NCBI RefSeq assembly: GCF_000014005.1
Contig: NC_008009.1
Location: 5,448,501-5,512,500 of the forward strand
Origin: Candidatus Koribacter versatilis Ellin345
GTDB taxonomy: Bacteria > Acidobacteriota > Terriglobia > Terriglobales > Acidobacteriaceae
Length of the DNA stretch: 64,000 nucleotides
Direction of reading: 5' to 3'
The position numbers and the translations under genes are program-made. Shown one piece after another: positions 18,491 through 25,874 of the stretch. The notes under the pieces were generated by a model, which did no database searches, was not told the DNA's origin, and was given only the letters and a program-made list of their open reading frames with translations. How positions within the stretch are numbered: position 1 is the stretch's first letter; every line of letters begins with the position of its first letter.

Positions 18491-19006
18491 ATGAAGATCA
18501 CGCTCCAACACGGACTTTCAGCAGTTCTCGCCGGTGTTCTCGCCCTCGCGCCGCTCGCCGCCGAAGCCCAGCAGCAGCAAACCGCCGCGCCCGCCGACGC
18601 GCAGACGCAGCCGCAGAACGGCACGCAAGTAAATCCGGCGCAGGGTCCACTCGAGCCGGTCCCGACGCAAGACCAGAACCAATTGCCCGAGACGCCCCAG
18701 CAACAGCAGCCCGGCCAGCAAGTTCCCGCGCAGAACGCGCCCGCGAACCCAACGCCGCAAACGCAGAACCAGACTGAGCCGCTGGGCACCGCGACCGCGC
18801 CTGGCGTGAGCACCGTCGGTGGGGGCGCATCGAAGCCCGCAGGCGTAGCGATTGCGCCGGCCAAGCAGAAGCAATATCGCGGACTGCTGATCAAGCTCGG
18901 CCTGATCGCCGCCGGTGGCGCCGCGCTTGGAACCGTGTATGCGCTGAGCCGCGGAACCAGCAGCACGCCGCCGAACAGCTCTCCGACGTCAGCACCCGCA
19001 CACTAA
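18491..19006 (+). CDS. Exported Gln/Pro-rich protein with C-terminal membrane segment
   Basis: The 171-residue product has a signal peptide (MKITLQHGLSAVLAGVLALA, cleavage near AEAQ), then about 90 residues dominated by Gln, Pro, Thr and Asn, with no fold expected. A hydrophobic helix follows at about 131-150 (LLIKLGLIAAGGAALGTVYA), then a Ser/Pro tail. It resembles small tether-type proteins often found beside polysaccharide genes, but the sequence alone does not assign a role. It lies 17 bases after the previous gene and 26 before the next, so it is probably co-transcribed. Confidence 0.75.
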   Translation: MKITLQHGLSAVLAGVLALAPLAAEAQQQQTAAPADAQTQPQNGTQVNPAQGPLEPVPTQDQNQLPETPQQQQPGQQVPAQNAPANPTPQTQNQTEPLGTATAPGVSTVGGGASKPAGVAIAPAKQKQYRGLLIKLGLIAAGGAALGTVYALSRGTSSTPPNSSPTSAPAH

Positions 19007-19032
19007 ATGGAACTCCGAGGTACGCATTACGC

Positions 19033-19740
19033 ATGACCGCACAACTTCGTCGTAAACCCGCACTCGTCAGTTTCTCTGGCCTCGATGGATCCGGCAAAAG
19101 CACGCAGATTGATAACCTGCGCGCCACGCTCCACGCCAACGGATTGACCACCACGCTGCTCGCTTTCTGGGACAACGTGGTCGTCGGCACGCGCTGGCGC
19201 GAGGGCTTCGTGCACAAGATGTACAACAGCGAGAAAGGCATCGGCGCGCCAGACAAGCCGGTCAATCGCCAGGACAAGAACGTCCGCAAGTGGTACCTCA
19301 GCCTCGCGCGTCATGGCTTGTACTTGATGGACGCGATCCATCTGCGCATGGTCGTCGCGCGCGCGCGTCGCTCCGGCGCGGATGTCGTAATCATGGACCG
19401 TTATATCTATGACGAACTCGCCAACCTGCCGCTGCAGAACAAGCTCACGCGTTCGTTCATCCGCTTCGTCCGGGCAATCGTGCCAACGCCCGACGTTGCG
19501 TACCTGCTCGACGCCGACGTAGAAGCCGCGCGCGCCCGCAAGCCCGAATATCCGGTGGAGTTCATGCACAAGTGCCGTCGCTGGTATTACCAGCTGGCGA
19601 GCATCTTAGGAACGATGACGGTGATTCCGCCGCTCCCGCTGGAAGAAGCCAAACACGCAGTCGTCGAAGCGTTCGAAGCCAAGCTGGTGACGAACGGTTC
19701 GATGGAGCAGGCAGCGATGGATACGGCGTTGTCGGCGTAA
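19033..19740 (+). CDS. Thymidylate kinase-like P-loop protein
   Basis: The 235-residue protein carries a thymidylate kinase-type P-loop, LVSFSGLDGSGKSTQIDNL (G19-S20-G21-K22-S23), and a DR-Y motif (VVIMDRYIYDELANL) as in dTMP kinases. Between them sits an unusually long insert (WDNVVVGTRWREGFVHKMYN, then NRQDKNVRKWYLSL). The gene closes the polysaccharide locus and is followed by a terminator. A true housekeeping tmk is normally about 205-215 residues and lies elsewhere, so this may be a specialised paralogue phosphorylating another substrate; that is inference. Confidence 0.82.
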   Translation: MTAQLRRKPALVSFSGLDGSGKSTQIDNLRATLHANGLTTTLLAFWDNVVVGTRWREGFVHKMYNSEKGIGAPDKPVNRQDKNVRKWYLSLARHGLYLMDAIHLRMVVARARRSGADVVIMDRYIYDELANLPLQNKLTRSFIRFVRAIVPTPDVAYLLDADVEAARARKPEYPVEFMHKCRRWYYQLASILGTMTVIPPLPLEEAKHAVVEAFEAKLVTNGSMEQAAMDTALSA

Positions 19741-19762
19741 ATCAGCCTTAGGTTTCCGCGAG

Positions 19763-19790
19763 ACGGCGCGATAAAGCGCCGTTTTTCTTT
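19763..19790 (+). terminator. Terminator closing the polysaccharide locus
   Basis: ACGGCGC, loop GATAAA, GCGCCGT followed by TTTTCTTT lies 23 bases after the stop of the thymidylate-kinase-like gene. Seven perfect pairs and a T-rich tail make a good intrinsic terminator. Confidence 0.85.
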
Positions 19791-19826
19791 GTGCACAGCC
19801 CAAGTTCGGCGCATCCTAATTGCGAC

Positions 19827-20675
19827 ATGGATTGGACACCCGGCGGACGCAGCGGCGACCTCGAAGATCGCCGTGGCGACAGTGGCGGCGGCGGTTTCGG
19901 ACTGCCGCACCTCGGCATTGGCGGATTGCTCCTCATCGGCGTTCTCAGCCTGATCTTTCATAAGAACTTCTTCGCGCTGCTCAGTGGCGGCTCTGCAACC
20001 ACTGCGCCGACGACGCAAACACGTCCTGTCAATGACGCGGGCGAAGAGCGCGAGGTGCAGTTCGTCTCCTTCGTGCTCGACGACGTGCAGAAGACCTGGG
20101 CGCAAACCTTCGCACAGCAAGGTCGCACTTATCGTCACGCCAAGCTGGTGCTCTATCGCGACTCGTTGCCGTCGGGATGCGGAATGGCGCGCTCGGCGAC
20201 TGGCCCGTTCTACTGTCCCACTGACCAGAAGGTCTACATCGACCTCGGATTTTTTGATGAACTCAAGCGCCGCTTCGGCGCGCCAGGCGAGTTTGCGCAA
20301 GCGTACGTCATCGCGCATGAGCTCGGACATCACGTACAGAACCTGCTCGGCATAGAGCAGCGCGTCGAGGGCGCGATGCGCAGCGGCAGCAAGACCCAGG
20401 CCAACGCCGCATCGGTGAAGCTCGAGTTGCAGGCCGACTGCTTCGCCGGCGTTTGGGGCCATTCCACCGAGCAGCGCAAGATGGTCGACCAGGGTGACTT
20501 CGAGGCAGCGATGAAAGCGGCTGCGGCAGTAGGCGACGATCGCCTCGAGCGCATGGCTGGGCAAAACGTCAGCCCCGAGTCGTTCACCCACGGCTCGTCC
20601 GAGCAGCGCATGCACTGGTTCCAGCAAGGCTTCCAAAGCGGCGATATTTCGGCTTGCAATACGTTCGGGCAGTAA
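19827..20675 (+). CDS. Neutral zinc metallopeptidase (YpfJ/PF04228 family)
   Basis: From ATG 19827 the product is 282 residues and begins MDWTPGGRSGDLEDRRGD, the characteristic start of this family; the upstream in-frame ATG at 19791 falls in the preceding terminator. One membrane helix (about 34-53, LGIGGLLLIGVLSLIFH) is followed by a periplasmic domain with the zincin motif AYVIAHELGHHVQNLLG (HExxH) and the third-ligand region ELQADCFAGVWGH. The length matches YpfJ (about 287). The substrate is not known for the family. It is monocistronic, with the thymidylate-kinase terminator before it. Confidence 0.93.
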   Translation: MDWTPGGRSGDLEDRRGDSGGGGFGLPHLGIGGLLLIGVLSLIFHKNFFALLSGGSATTAPTTQTRPVNDAGEEREVQFVSFVLDDVQKTWAQTFAQQGRTYRHAKLVLYRDSLPSGCGMARSATGPFYCPTDQKVYIDLGFFDELKRRFGAPGEFAQAYVIAHELGHHVQNLLGIEQRVEGAMRSGSKTQANAASVKLELQADCFAGVWGHSTEQRKMVDQGDFEAAMKAAAAVGDDRLERMAGQNVSPESFTHGSSEQRMHWFQQGFQSGDISACNTFGQ

Positions 20676-20693
20676 CCGCCTTCGAAATCCAAT

Positions 20694-21275
20694 TTACTTT
20701 CGACTTAGGCCAACGGCGCGCGCAGCGCCGCTTTTGTTTTCGGCAACGGGTTGTGAGGGCTTTTTGGTGGGGAGTGGGGCGATTCCGGAGTTGGGGTCGG
20801 CGAAGACGCGTTCGCGCTCTTTCTGCATCTTGGCGATTTCCGCGGCTTGGCGTTGGCGTTCTTGTGCGAGGTCTTCGGCAATTTCCTTTTCCAGCAACTC
20901 GTTTTCTGCGTCGCGGTACTCGCTGGGGAACTCGGCCTGGTCGGCGGCGACGGCGAACTTGGCCTGGCGGATGTTGCTGGCGGCGGTTTGCAGGCCGTAG
21001 AGAAGGAGTCCGGCGGTTTTGTGGTCGATGCGGCCGATGATGAGCGCGTTGAGGACGTCGCCGATGGCGATTTGTATGGACTCGGCGTCTTCGAGGAGCG
21101 GCAACACGAGCGGCGCGTGGAGGCTCTTATGCTCGACGCGGCGCTGGCGTCGCATGCGCTGGCGCTGCGCGGTGTGGAAGTAGCAGTAGTCCTCGTTGGT
21201 CAGCGCGGGCGACTTACAGCAGGTTCCGTTGGCTTTGATGTGGTGGCAGGTTTTTGCTTTGATCTGGCTGGCCAT
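20694..21275 (-). CDS. Small protein with zinc-ribbon-like CH...C...C.FH motif
   Basis: The 193-residue product starts best at ATG 21275, where GAGGAG sits 8 bases upstream; a GTG at 21284 overlaps that ribosome site. Residues 9-34 contain a compact Cys/His cluster (TCHHIKANGTCCKSP, then YCYFH), which looks like a small zinc-binding knuckle. It is followed by Arg-rich RQRMRRQRRVEH and two helices (AESIQIAIGDVLNALIIGRI, then TAGLLLYGLQTAASNIRQAK), then a charged coiled coil (EKEIAEDLAQERQRQAAEIAKMQKERE). From memory, similar short proteins occur in many copies in acidobacterial genomes. The function is unknown; nucleic-acid binding is a guess from the basic patch. Confidence 0.75.
   Translation of the reverse strand: MASQIKAKTCHHIKANGTCCKSPALTNEDYCYFHTAQRQRMRRQRRVEHKSLHAPLVLPLLEDAESIQIAIGDVLNALIIGRIDHKTAGLLLYGLQTAASNIRQAKFAVAADQAEFPSEYRDAENELLEKEIAEDLAQERQRQAAEIAKMQKERERVFADPNSGIAPLPTKKPSQPVAENKSGAARAVGLSRK
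20711..20740 (+). terminator. Possible terminator downstream of the metallopeptidase
   Basis: ACGGCGC, loop GCGCA, GCGCCGC followed by TTTTGTTTT occurs about 36 bases after the metallopeptidase stop. It overlaps the last codons of the convergent gene 20694-21275, so the hairpin is also in that gene's coding end. Confidence 0.55.
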
Positions 21276-21899
21276 TTGGCTCACTCCTCGGATGTTGCTC
21301 GATGTGTTACCCCCACCTCCTAGTGCGAATCTTTGTTTTCAGGAGGATAGGTGGGGTTTTGTTTGCAAAGTATTGAAAGTACGGCAGTTATACGCAAAAT
21401 ATTGAAATCGTTTAGTTTACTGGCGTTGTATTCACCACAGAGGCACAGAGGGTCAGAGATTTTGGAAAAGGGAGCTTGGGGCCTTGGTGGAGGAGCGAGC
21501 GGCGTCGGCTTACGCGAGGCGGGGGTGGAGACACGTGTCCTGTGGCCGGCCGGAACGGGCGGCGGGAGATGGAAACTTCGGGTGATCCCCACATCGGGGA
21601 GAGTATCGGGGATTCATGAGAGAGGCTGTGACGGGCGACACGCTGGCGCGTGAGATGGGTCACAGGGCGATGTAAATTAGGGATTTCTCTCCCGGTCGAA
21701 AGGCCCCACCCTACGAACCGCTCAAAAGCGGAGCGATTCGTAGAATGGGGCACCCAGAGTCAGAGGAATTGGTAGGGTGGGCCAGCCCCCAAAAGGGCGA
21801 TTTGCTTGACACAACGGCGGCAGAACAACGAAGCACCCGAGGTTGTCGAAAACGGTCGGGTGGGCCACCCGCCGATGGAGTTGGTGCGCGCGGAGGAAT
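21276..21899. repeat. Repeat-rich intergenic region
   Basis: No convincing gene is seen. It holds a copy of the 'accacagaggcacagag' family at 21433-21453, and a compound hairpin at 21704-21750: an outer arm CCCCACCCTACGAA pairs imperfectly with TTCGTAGAATGGGG and encloses an inner hairpin CCGCT-CAAA-AGCGG. Two further palindromic GGGTGGGCCA..CCC motifs lie at 21771-21789 and 21855-21873. The mixed hairpins look like repetitive extragenic elements that have accumulated at the border of the accessory island. Confidence 0.6.
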
Positions 21900-22079
21900 C
21901 TATAGATCGTCTTTTGTGATGCCGTCGCGATTGAAGAGGGTGATGGGGCGACGGCGACGGGCACCGCGGGCGAAGCGGGATTCGCGATCGAGCGGCAGGG
22001 TCCCGTACGTCCTGTCGAGCAACAAAATGAACCCGACGAAGACCGCAGCGAAGGCGGCCATTTCGAACATTCCCTTCAT
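21900..22079 (-). CDS. Small membrane protein, hypothetical (59 residues)
   Basis: A 59-codon minus-strand frame from ATG 22079 (MKGMFEMAAFAAVFVGFILL) contains one clear membrane helix (residues about 7-21) and a basic, Arg-rich tail (RFARGARRRRP) ending ITKDDL. An internal ATG at 22061 has AAGGGA nine bases upstream and would start the protein right at the helix. The single helix plus positive tail is a realistic small membrane protein rather than random translation. No family is recognised and the frame is short. Confidence 0.4.
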   Translation of the reverse strand: MKGMFEMAAFAAVFVGFILLLDRTYGTLPLDRESRFARGARRRRPITLFNRDGITKDDL

Positions 22080-22431
22080 GTGCGAATCATAACTCGGTTT
22101 TGAGCCGCTGAGGGAACAACGAAGCGCCTGCGGCGCGTCTTTTCAGACCCACTTCCATTCGCCAACAGAGGCTCACTGGAAATGGGGCACTCGAAGGTTC
22201 AGACCCGGATCACCGCCATTCAGGGAATGACTGAATTAAATGGGAATTGTTTCGTCTGTCCCCAATTTCCCAATTTCCACCGATTTCCCCCATTTCCATT
22301 TCCGTAAGAAGCGGGAGAAAGGTCTTGCACCGCAGGACGTGCCACGATATTGTGAGTTCGTCATCGGCCCCGCTGGTGACGCGTTGTGAAATCCAGATTG
22401 TTGGTGCCGCGTGCATCGACAAGGAGCAAAT
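22080..22431. other. Upstream region of the GHKL ATPase gene
   Basis: There is no gene in this 352-base gap. It includes a small hairpin (GCGCC-TGC-GGCGC near 22120), and a low-complexity stretch of TTTCCC/ATTTCC repeats on the plus strand at about 22258-22305. The promoter of the ATPase gene should be here but no clear boxes are seen. The ribosome site AAGGAG is at 22421-22426. Confidence 0.5.
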
Positions 22432-23961
22432 ATGCGGTATTCCCACCCGAACGACCCCAATGCGGGTCGCCTGATTGAATCTCTCCGTCACCTTGGCTAT
22501 GGAAACTATGAAGCGGTAGCCGACATCGTTGACAACTCAATTGATGCGGATGCTCAGAACATCAACATCCGAGTACAGACTAAGTCAAATCAAATCATCA
22601 TTAGCATTGCCGACGATGGGCGAGGTATGTCGAAATCCATCCTCGACCAAGCTATGCGCCTGGGATCGCTGACCGACCGCAATGCCGAGTCGGATCTCGG
22701 CAAATTCGGCATGGGGCTGGTGACAGCAAGCCTTTCGATGGCAAAGAAGCTACATGTCGTCTCACGTGGCGACGATGGGTGCTGGTCGAGCGCATGGGAT
22801 GTCGACGAGATCGTTGCGCAGAATGCGTTTCTCAAGCACTTTGAAGCTGCAACATCCGACGAGGAAGAACTTCTAGCTGAAGAGATCGGTAAGAAGAAAA
22901 CCGGAACGCTGGTGCTGCTTTCAAAATGCGACAACCTTGCCAATAAAAACACCAGCTCATTTGCGTCTAATCTGAGATCGCATCTTGGGCGCGTACATCG
23001 CTACTTCATCGGTGCTGGTAGAGTTGTGACCGTGAATGGCGAGCCTGTGGAAGCGATCGATCCACTTCAACTCGCGGATCCAGACACGGAAACCGTGCTC
23101 GATGATGTCATCTCGGTAACATTGACAGACGACGGCGAGAAGAAGACTGACAACGTTAGGGTCAGAGTTGTGCTCATCCCGGAATCTCCCGTCACTGACC
23201 TCGATGTCGGCAAGTCTCTCAAGGCTCAGGGTTTCTATGTAATGCGCAATCAACGCGAGGTGATGAACGCGGCCGCCCTCGGGTTCTTCACCAAGCACAA
23301 CGATTTCAACCGAATGAGGGGTGAACTGTTTTTCCCAGGCACTCTGGACCGCCTTGTTGGAATCGAGTTCACGAAACGGCAGGTTGAATTCGAACAGAGT
23401 CTTCAGGATCAACTAAACAACGTTCTGATACCGGTCTGTCGAACAATCAAAAGGCGCGAAGCAACCAAGAAGCGAGTTCAAAGCGGCGAAGCACAGTTGA
23501 AGTTGCACGCTCAATCGATGAAGGTCATCGCGGAAAAAGACAAACTTTTGATCAAGCCGAAGGCCGTCATTGAAAAGCGTTCATCACCGCGTAACGGCAG
23601 CGGTGTGCAAGTCGATGACGCTCTAGATACAAATAAAGAACGCAAAAACTTCAATCGTTCACAGCTGGTTGAAACGAGGCTCAATTGCGTCATTCGAGAA
23701 GAAAGACTCGGGCCGAACGGCCAAATTTATGAATGCGAGATGGAGGGAAGAAAGCTCGTCATTCGCTATAACGTTGAGCATCCCTTCTACCAACGGTTCG
23801 TGACCGACAACATGGATGAAGCTCGCGCTGTCACTGCCACCGATTTTTTGATTTACAGCATGGCTTCGGCGGAGTTGAAGTTTCTGGATGAAGGTGATCT
23901 GGAGGCTGTGAATAACTTCAAGGCCGTGCTTTCCGCTAACTTGCGAACGCTTCTGAACTAA
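22432..23961 (+). CDS. GHKL-family ATPase (HSP90/MORC-like ATP-binding protein)
   Basis: From ATG 22432, placed 5 bases after AAGGAG, the product is 509 residues. The N-terminal Bergerat fold is plain: N-box AVADIVDNSIDAD (D31, N35), G1 box DDGRGM (61-66) and the lid/G2 region GKFGMGLVTASLSMAKKL (90-107). The order and spacing match HATPase_c_3 proteins such as MORC, Hsp90 and MutL-type switches. Residues about 180-340 look like a transducer domain, then a basic coiled region (KRREATKKRVQSGEAQLKLH) and a unique C-terminal domain (430-509). It is soluble with no kinase phospho-acceptor domain. Base composition is AT-richer than the flanks. Stand-alone GHKL ATPases of this kind occur in defence and DNA-repair contexts; the role here is unknown. 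Confidence 0.88.
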   Translation: MRYSHPNDPNAGRLIESLRHLGYGNYEAVADIVDNSIDADAQNINIRVQTKSNQIIISIADDGRGMSKSILDQAMRLGSLTDRNAESDLGKFGMGLVTASLSMAKKLHVVSRGDDGCWSSAWDVDEIVAQNAFLKHFEAATSDEEELLAEEIGKKKTGTLVLLSKCDNLANKNTSSFASNLRSHLGRVHRYFIGAGRVVTVNGEPVEAIDPLQLADPDTETVLDDVISVTLTDDGEKKTDNVRVRVVLIPESPVTDLDVGKSLKAQGFYVMRNQREVMNAAALGFFTKHNDFNRMRGELFFPGTLDRLVGIEFTKRQVEFEQSLQDQLNNVLIPVCRTIKRREATKKRVQSGEAQLKLHAQSMKVIAEKDKLLIKPKAVIEKRSSPRNGSGVQVDDALDTNKERKNFNRSQLVETRLNCVIREERLGPNGQIYECEMEGRKLVIRYNVEHPFYQRFVTDNMDEARAVTATDFLIYSMASAELKFLDEGDLEAVNNFKAVLSANLRTLLN

Positions 23962-24018
23962 GAGACTTCGGAGGCTAGCAACTTTGCTGGCCTCCGTGTT
24001 TTCATTTTCAGGTTTCGA

Positions 24019-24735
24019 CTACGCGGTCGCCAACGCTCGCGGCAGTGCCAGCGTCGCAAGTGCACTCGCTATCTCGGCGTCCACCAAATTCTCCGGCACC
24101 CGACTCTCGAGAATCACTGGAGTATTTTCCGGTATGAGGTGAGCGACCCGATGAAATGCCATTATCGCTTCTCTAGTGAGCGGGTCGTGGTGACTCGATG
24201 AGTTCACCTCGCTTATGTGGACCTGACGCAACTTTGACTGGTACATCCGCAACAATTGCACAGCCTCGCTCATTGTTGCGTCTACCTGTCGGGCGTGACC
24301 CAGATCGAGACAAAAACCTGCTTCCGGAAGCGAATCAAAATACGGCTTCAGATCATCGGCAGTTTGCCCGATCGGCTTTCTTTTATCCATGTTTTCAATG
24401 CAGAGCGAGTCGCCTAGCGTTCGCCACAGCTCTGGGGTAAATATCACATCCGGATGAACAATAATGGACCAACCAAGTTCGGCAATCGATCTCAGGACTA
24501 AAACGACATGCCTCTCCTGATCTCGACGTATTGCGCTAGGCGCGTGGAATGACACGTGCTTGTATTTTTCGAGTTGTGGTCGAATTGTGTCCAGTCTTCG
24601 AATGAGCGGATCCAATTCGGATTCACGTAAAGCCGAAACCTCAATTGCAGTCGATTTGCTCGTGCTCAGGATTCGCAACGCTAGGTCTACGTCGCTGAGG
24701 GCAATGGCGCCAGTAGAGAACCCAATCAATCTCAT
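24019..24735 (-). CDS. TIM-barrel protein of the sugar isomerase / AP endonuclease 2 superfamily
   Basis: The 238-residue protein starts at ATG 24735, one base overlapping the TAA of the upstream nucleotidyltransferase gene. The metal-binding residues of xylose-isomerase-like TIM barrels are visible: H64 (VSFHAP), H94 (IVHPDV), E114 (CIENMD), D144 and H147 (CLDLGHARQ), H173 (QVHISEVN). It is shorter than typical sugar phosphate isomerases or endonuclease IV (about 280). Either sugar isomerisation or phosphodiester chemistry is possible from the fold. It is translationally coupled to the nucleotidyltransferase and converges on the GHKL gene with 57 bases between stops. Confidence 0.82.
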   Translation of the reverse strand: MRLIGFSTGAIALSDVDLALRILSTSKSTAIEVSALRESELDPLIRRLDTIRPQLEKYKHVSFHAPSAIRRDQERHVVLVLRSIAELGWSIIVHPDVIFTPELWRTLGDSLCIENMDKRKPIGQTADDLKPYFDSLPEAGFCLDLGHARQVDATMSEAVQLLRMYQSKLRQVHISEVNSSSHHDPLTREAIMAFHRVAHLIPENTPVILESRVPENLVDAEIASALATLALPRALATA

Positions 24736-25817
24736 TAAAATATCGCGTATCGGCGGGTGAGATCTCCGATGAGTTCATTGTCGAGAAAGATTGCGTTCAG
24801 TGCAACCTGGAATTCAGTACTAATTGGACGCACCTCCTTGTGGAAAACGGCACTTTTCTCTGCGTCTTCGATTCGCAACTGTTTCAATTCCTCGCGCTTA
24901 GCCTCGTCCGACAGGATTGACAGGAAGTGATTGTAGGAATCAAACAGCTTACGAATGTGCTCGTGAGGAATGCTGAATTTTTGGACGGTTTCCGCCAACA
25001 GTTCCAACGGTGTCTTCATCGTTTGCTTCTTCAGGTGATCGACGAGGATCAATCGGTTTTCTTCTACCGAAGAACCGATTTGCCCGTTGAGTTCGTCATC
25101 AAGCACGCAGCTAAAACAAATCAGCAATCCAGCAGCGAAAATTAATTTGCGAGACATCCGCAACTTTGCATTCCGAATACCCCATCCTTCTCCGCCGCGC
25201 TCCCGCTGTTTACTTGCGAAATCAACGGCCATCGTCCTCCAGAAACGCACGATGTCGTTGAGAAGAAATCGTGGCACTTTGAATCTTCCGTTTTTGGACA
25301 ATCGCTCGTCCTCTTCCAAGTAACGGTTCAATACGGCTCTGATCACCCGTTCGTATGCGCCCTTCGCAGCAAGAGGTACACCCGCTGACTCCAAGAGTAA
25401 AAGAACACGTTGAGTTGTATTTATGTTCGTGTCGTGGACGCCACCTATCCGATGCACGACTTCATGGCTAAATGTGAGATTGCCAAACGTGCCCGTAGCG
25501 CCTGGTTTCGGAAAGCGCGATTCCAATACCCGGCCGACTTCTTGCGCAATCCGGAGATGATCGGAATTCGCTTGTCCGTCAATCAGGAATGTCCAGTCGA
25601 GGTCACTTCCCGACGTCCACTCGCCGCGTGCAAGTGATCCGTAGACAACGAACGCAGTATCGGTCGAGCCGAGCCTTTCGAATTGCCTTTGAAGAACTTC
25701 CGCAACTTGTGAGCGAATTTCTTGTGAAGCAGAATCGCATTGCCTAATTGTCGTCCATTCTGCGTTCACTAGTCGTTCGGTGCGAGCGATCAGCTCTGAG
25801 TATTGCGAAGCGGACAT
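24735..25817 (-). CDS. Nucleotidyltransferase (DNA polymerase beta fold, DUF294/GlnD-like)
   Basis: The 360-residue protein holds the polymerase-beta-type nucleotidyltransferase motif VVYGSLARGEWTSGSDLDWTF: G60-S61 with catalytic acids D72 and D74. A third acidic position should lie near residues 130-133 (GGVHDTN) but I cannot be certain. The remaining 230 residues are mainly helical (AKLRMSRKLIFAAGLLICFSC, then EHIRKLFDSYNHFLSILSDE) as in GlnD-like or DUF294-type two-domain enzymes. The target molecule (protein, RNA or small molecule) cannot be read. It is first in a two-gene operon with the TIM-barrel protein, in the same AT-richer island as the GHKL ATPase. Confidence 0.84.
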   Translation of the reverse strand: MSASQYSELIARTERLVNAEWTTIRQCDSASQEIRSQVAEVLQRQFERLGSTDTAFVVYGSLARGEWTSGSDLDWTFLIDGQANSDHLRIAQEVGRVLESRFPKPGATGTFGNLTFSHEVVHRIGGVHDTNINTTQRVLLLLESAGVPLAAKGAYERVIRAVLNRYLEEDERLSKNGRFKVPRFLLNDIVRFWRTMAVDFASKQRERGGEGWGIRNAKLRMSRKLIFAAGLLICFSCVLDDELNGQIGSSVEENRLILVDHLKKQTMKTPLELLAETVQKFSIPHEHIRKLFDSYNHFLSILSDEAKREELKQLRIEDAEKSAVFHKEVRPISTEFQVALNAIFLDNELIGDLTRRYAIF

Positions 25818-25874
25818 TCTTCAACTCTACTACATGCTTATACTCAGGTCGGTGTGCGAGACCGAAGGCCCCGC

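Noticed and set aside
19587-20636. 349-codon minus-strand frame opposite the thymidylate-kinase-like and metallopeptidase genes
   Set aside because: It crosses two real genes and a terminator on the other strand.
21745-22092. 115-codon plus-strand frame in the repeat-rich gap
   Set aside because: It is opposite the more protein-like small membrane frame and begins in a hairpin repeat.
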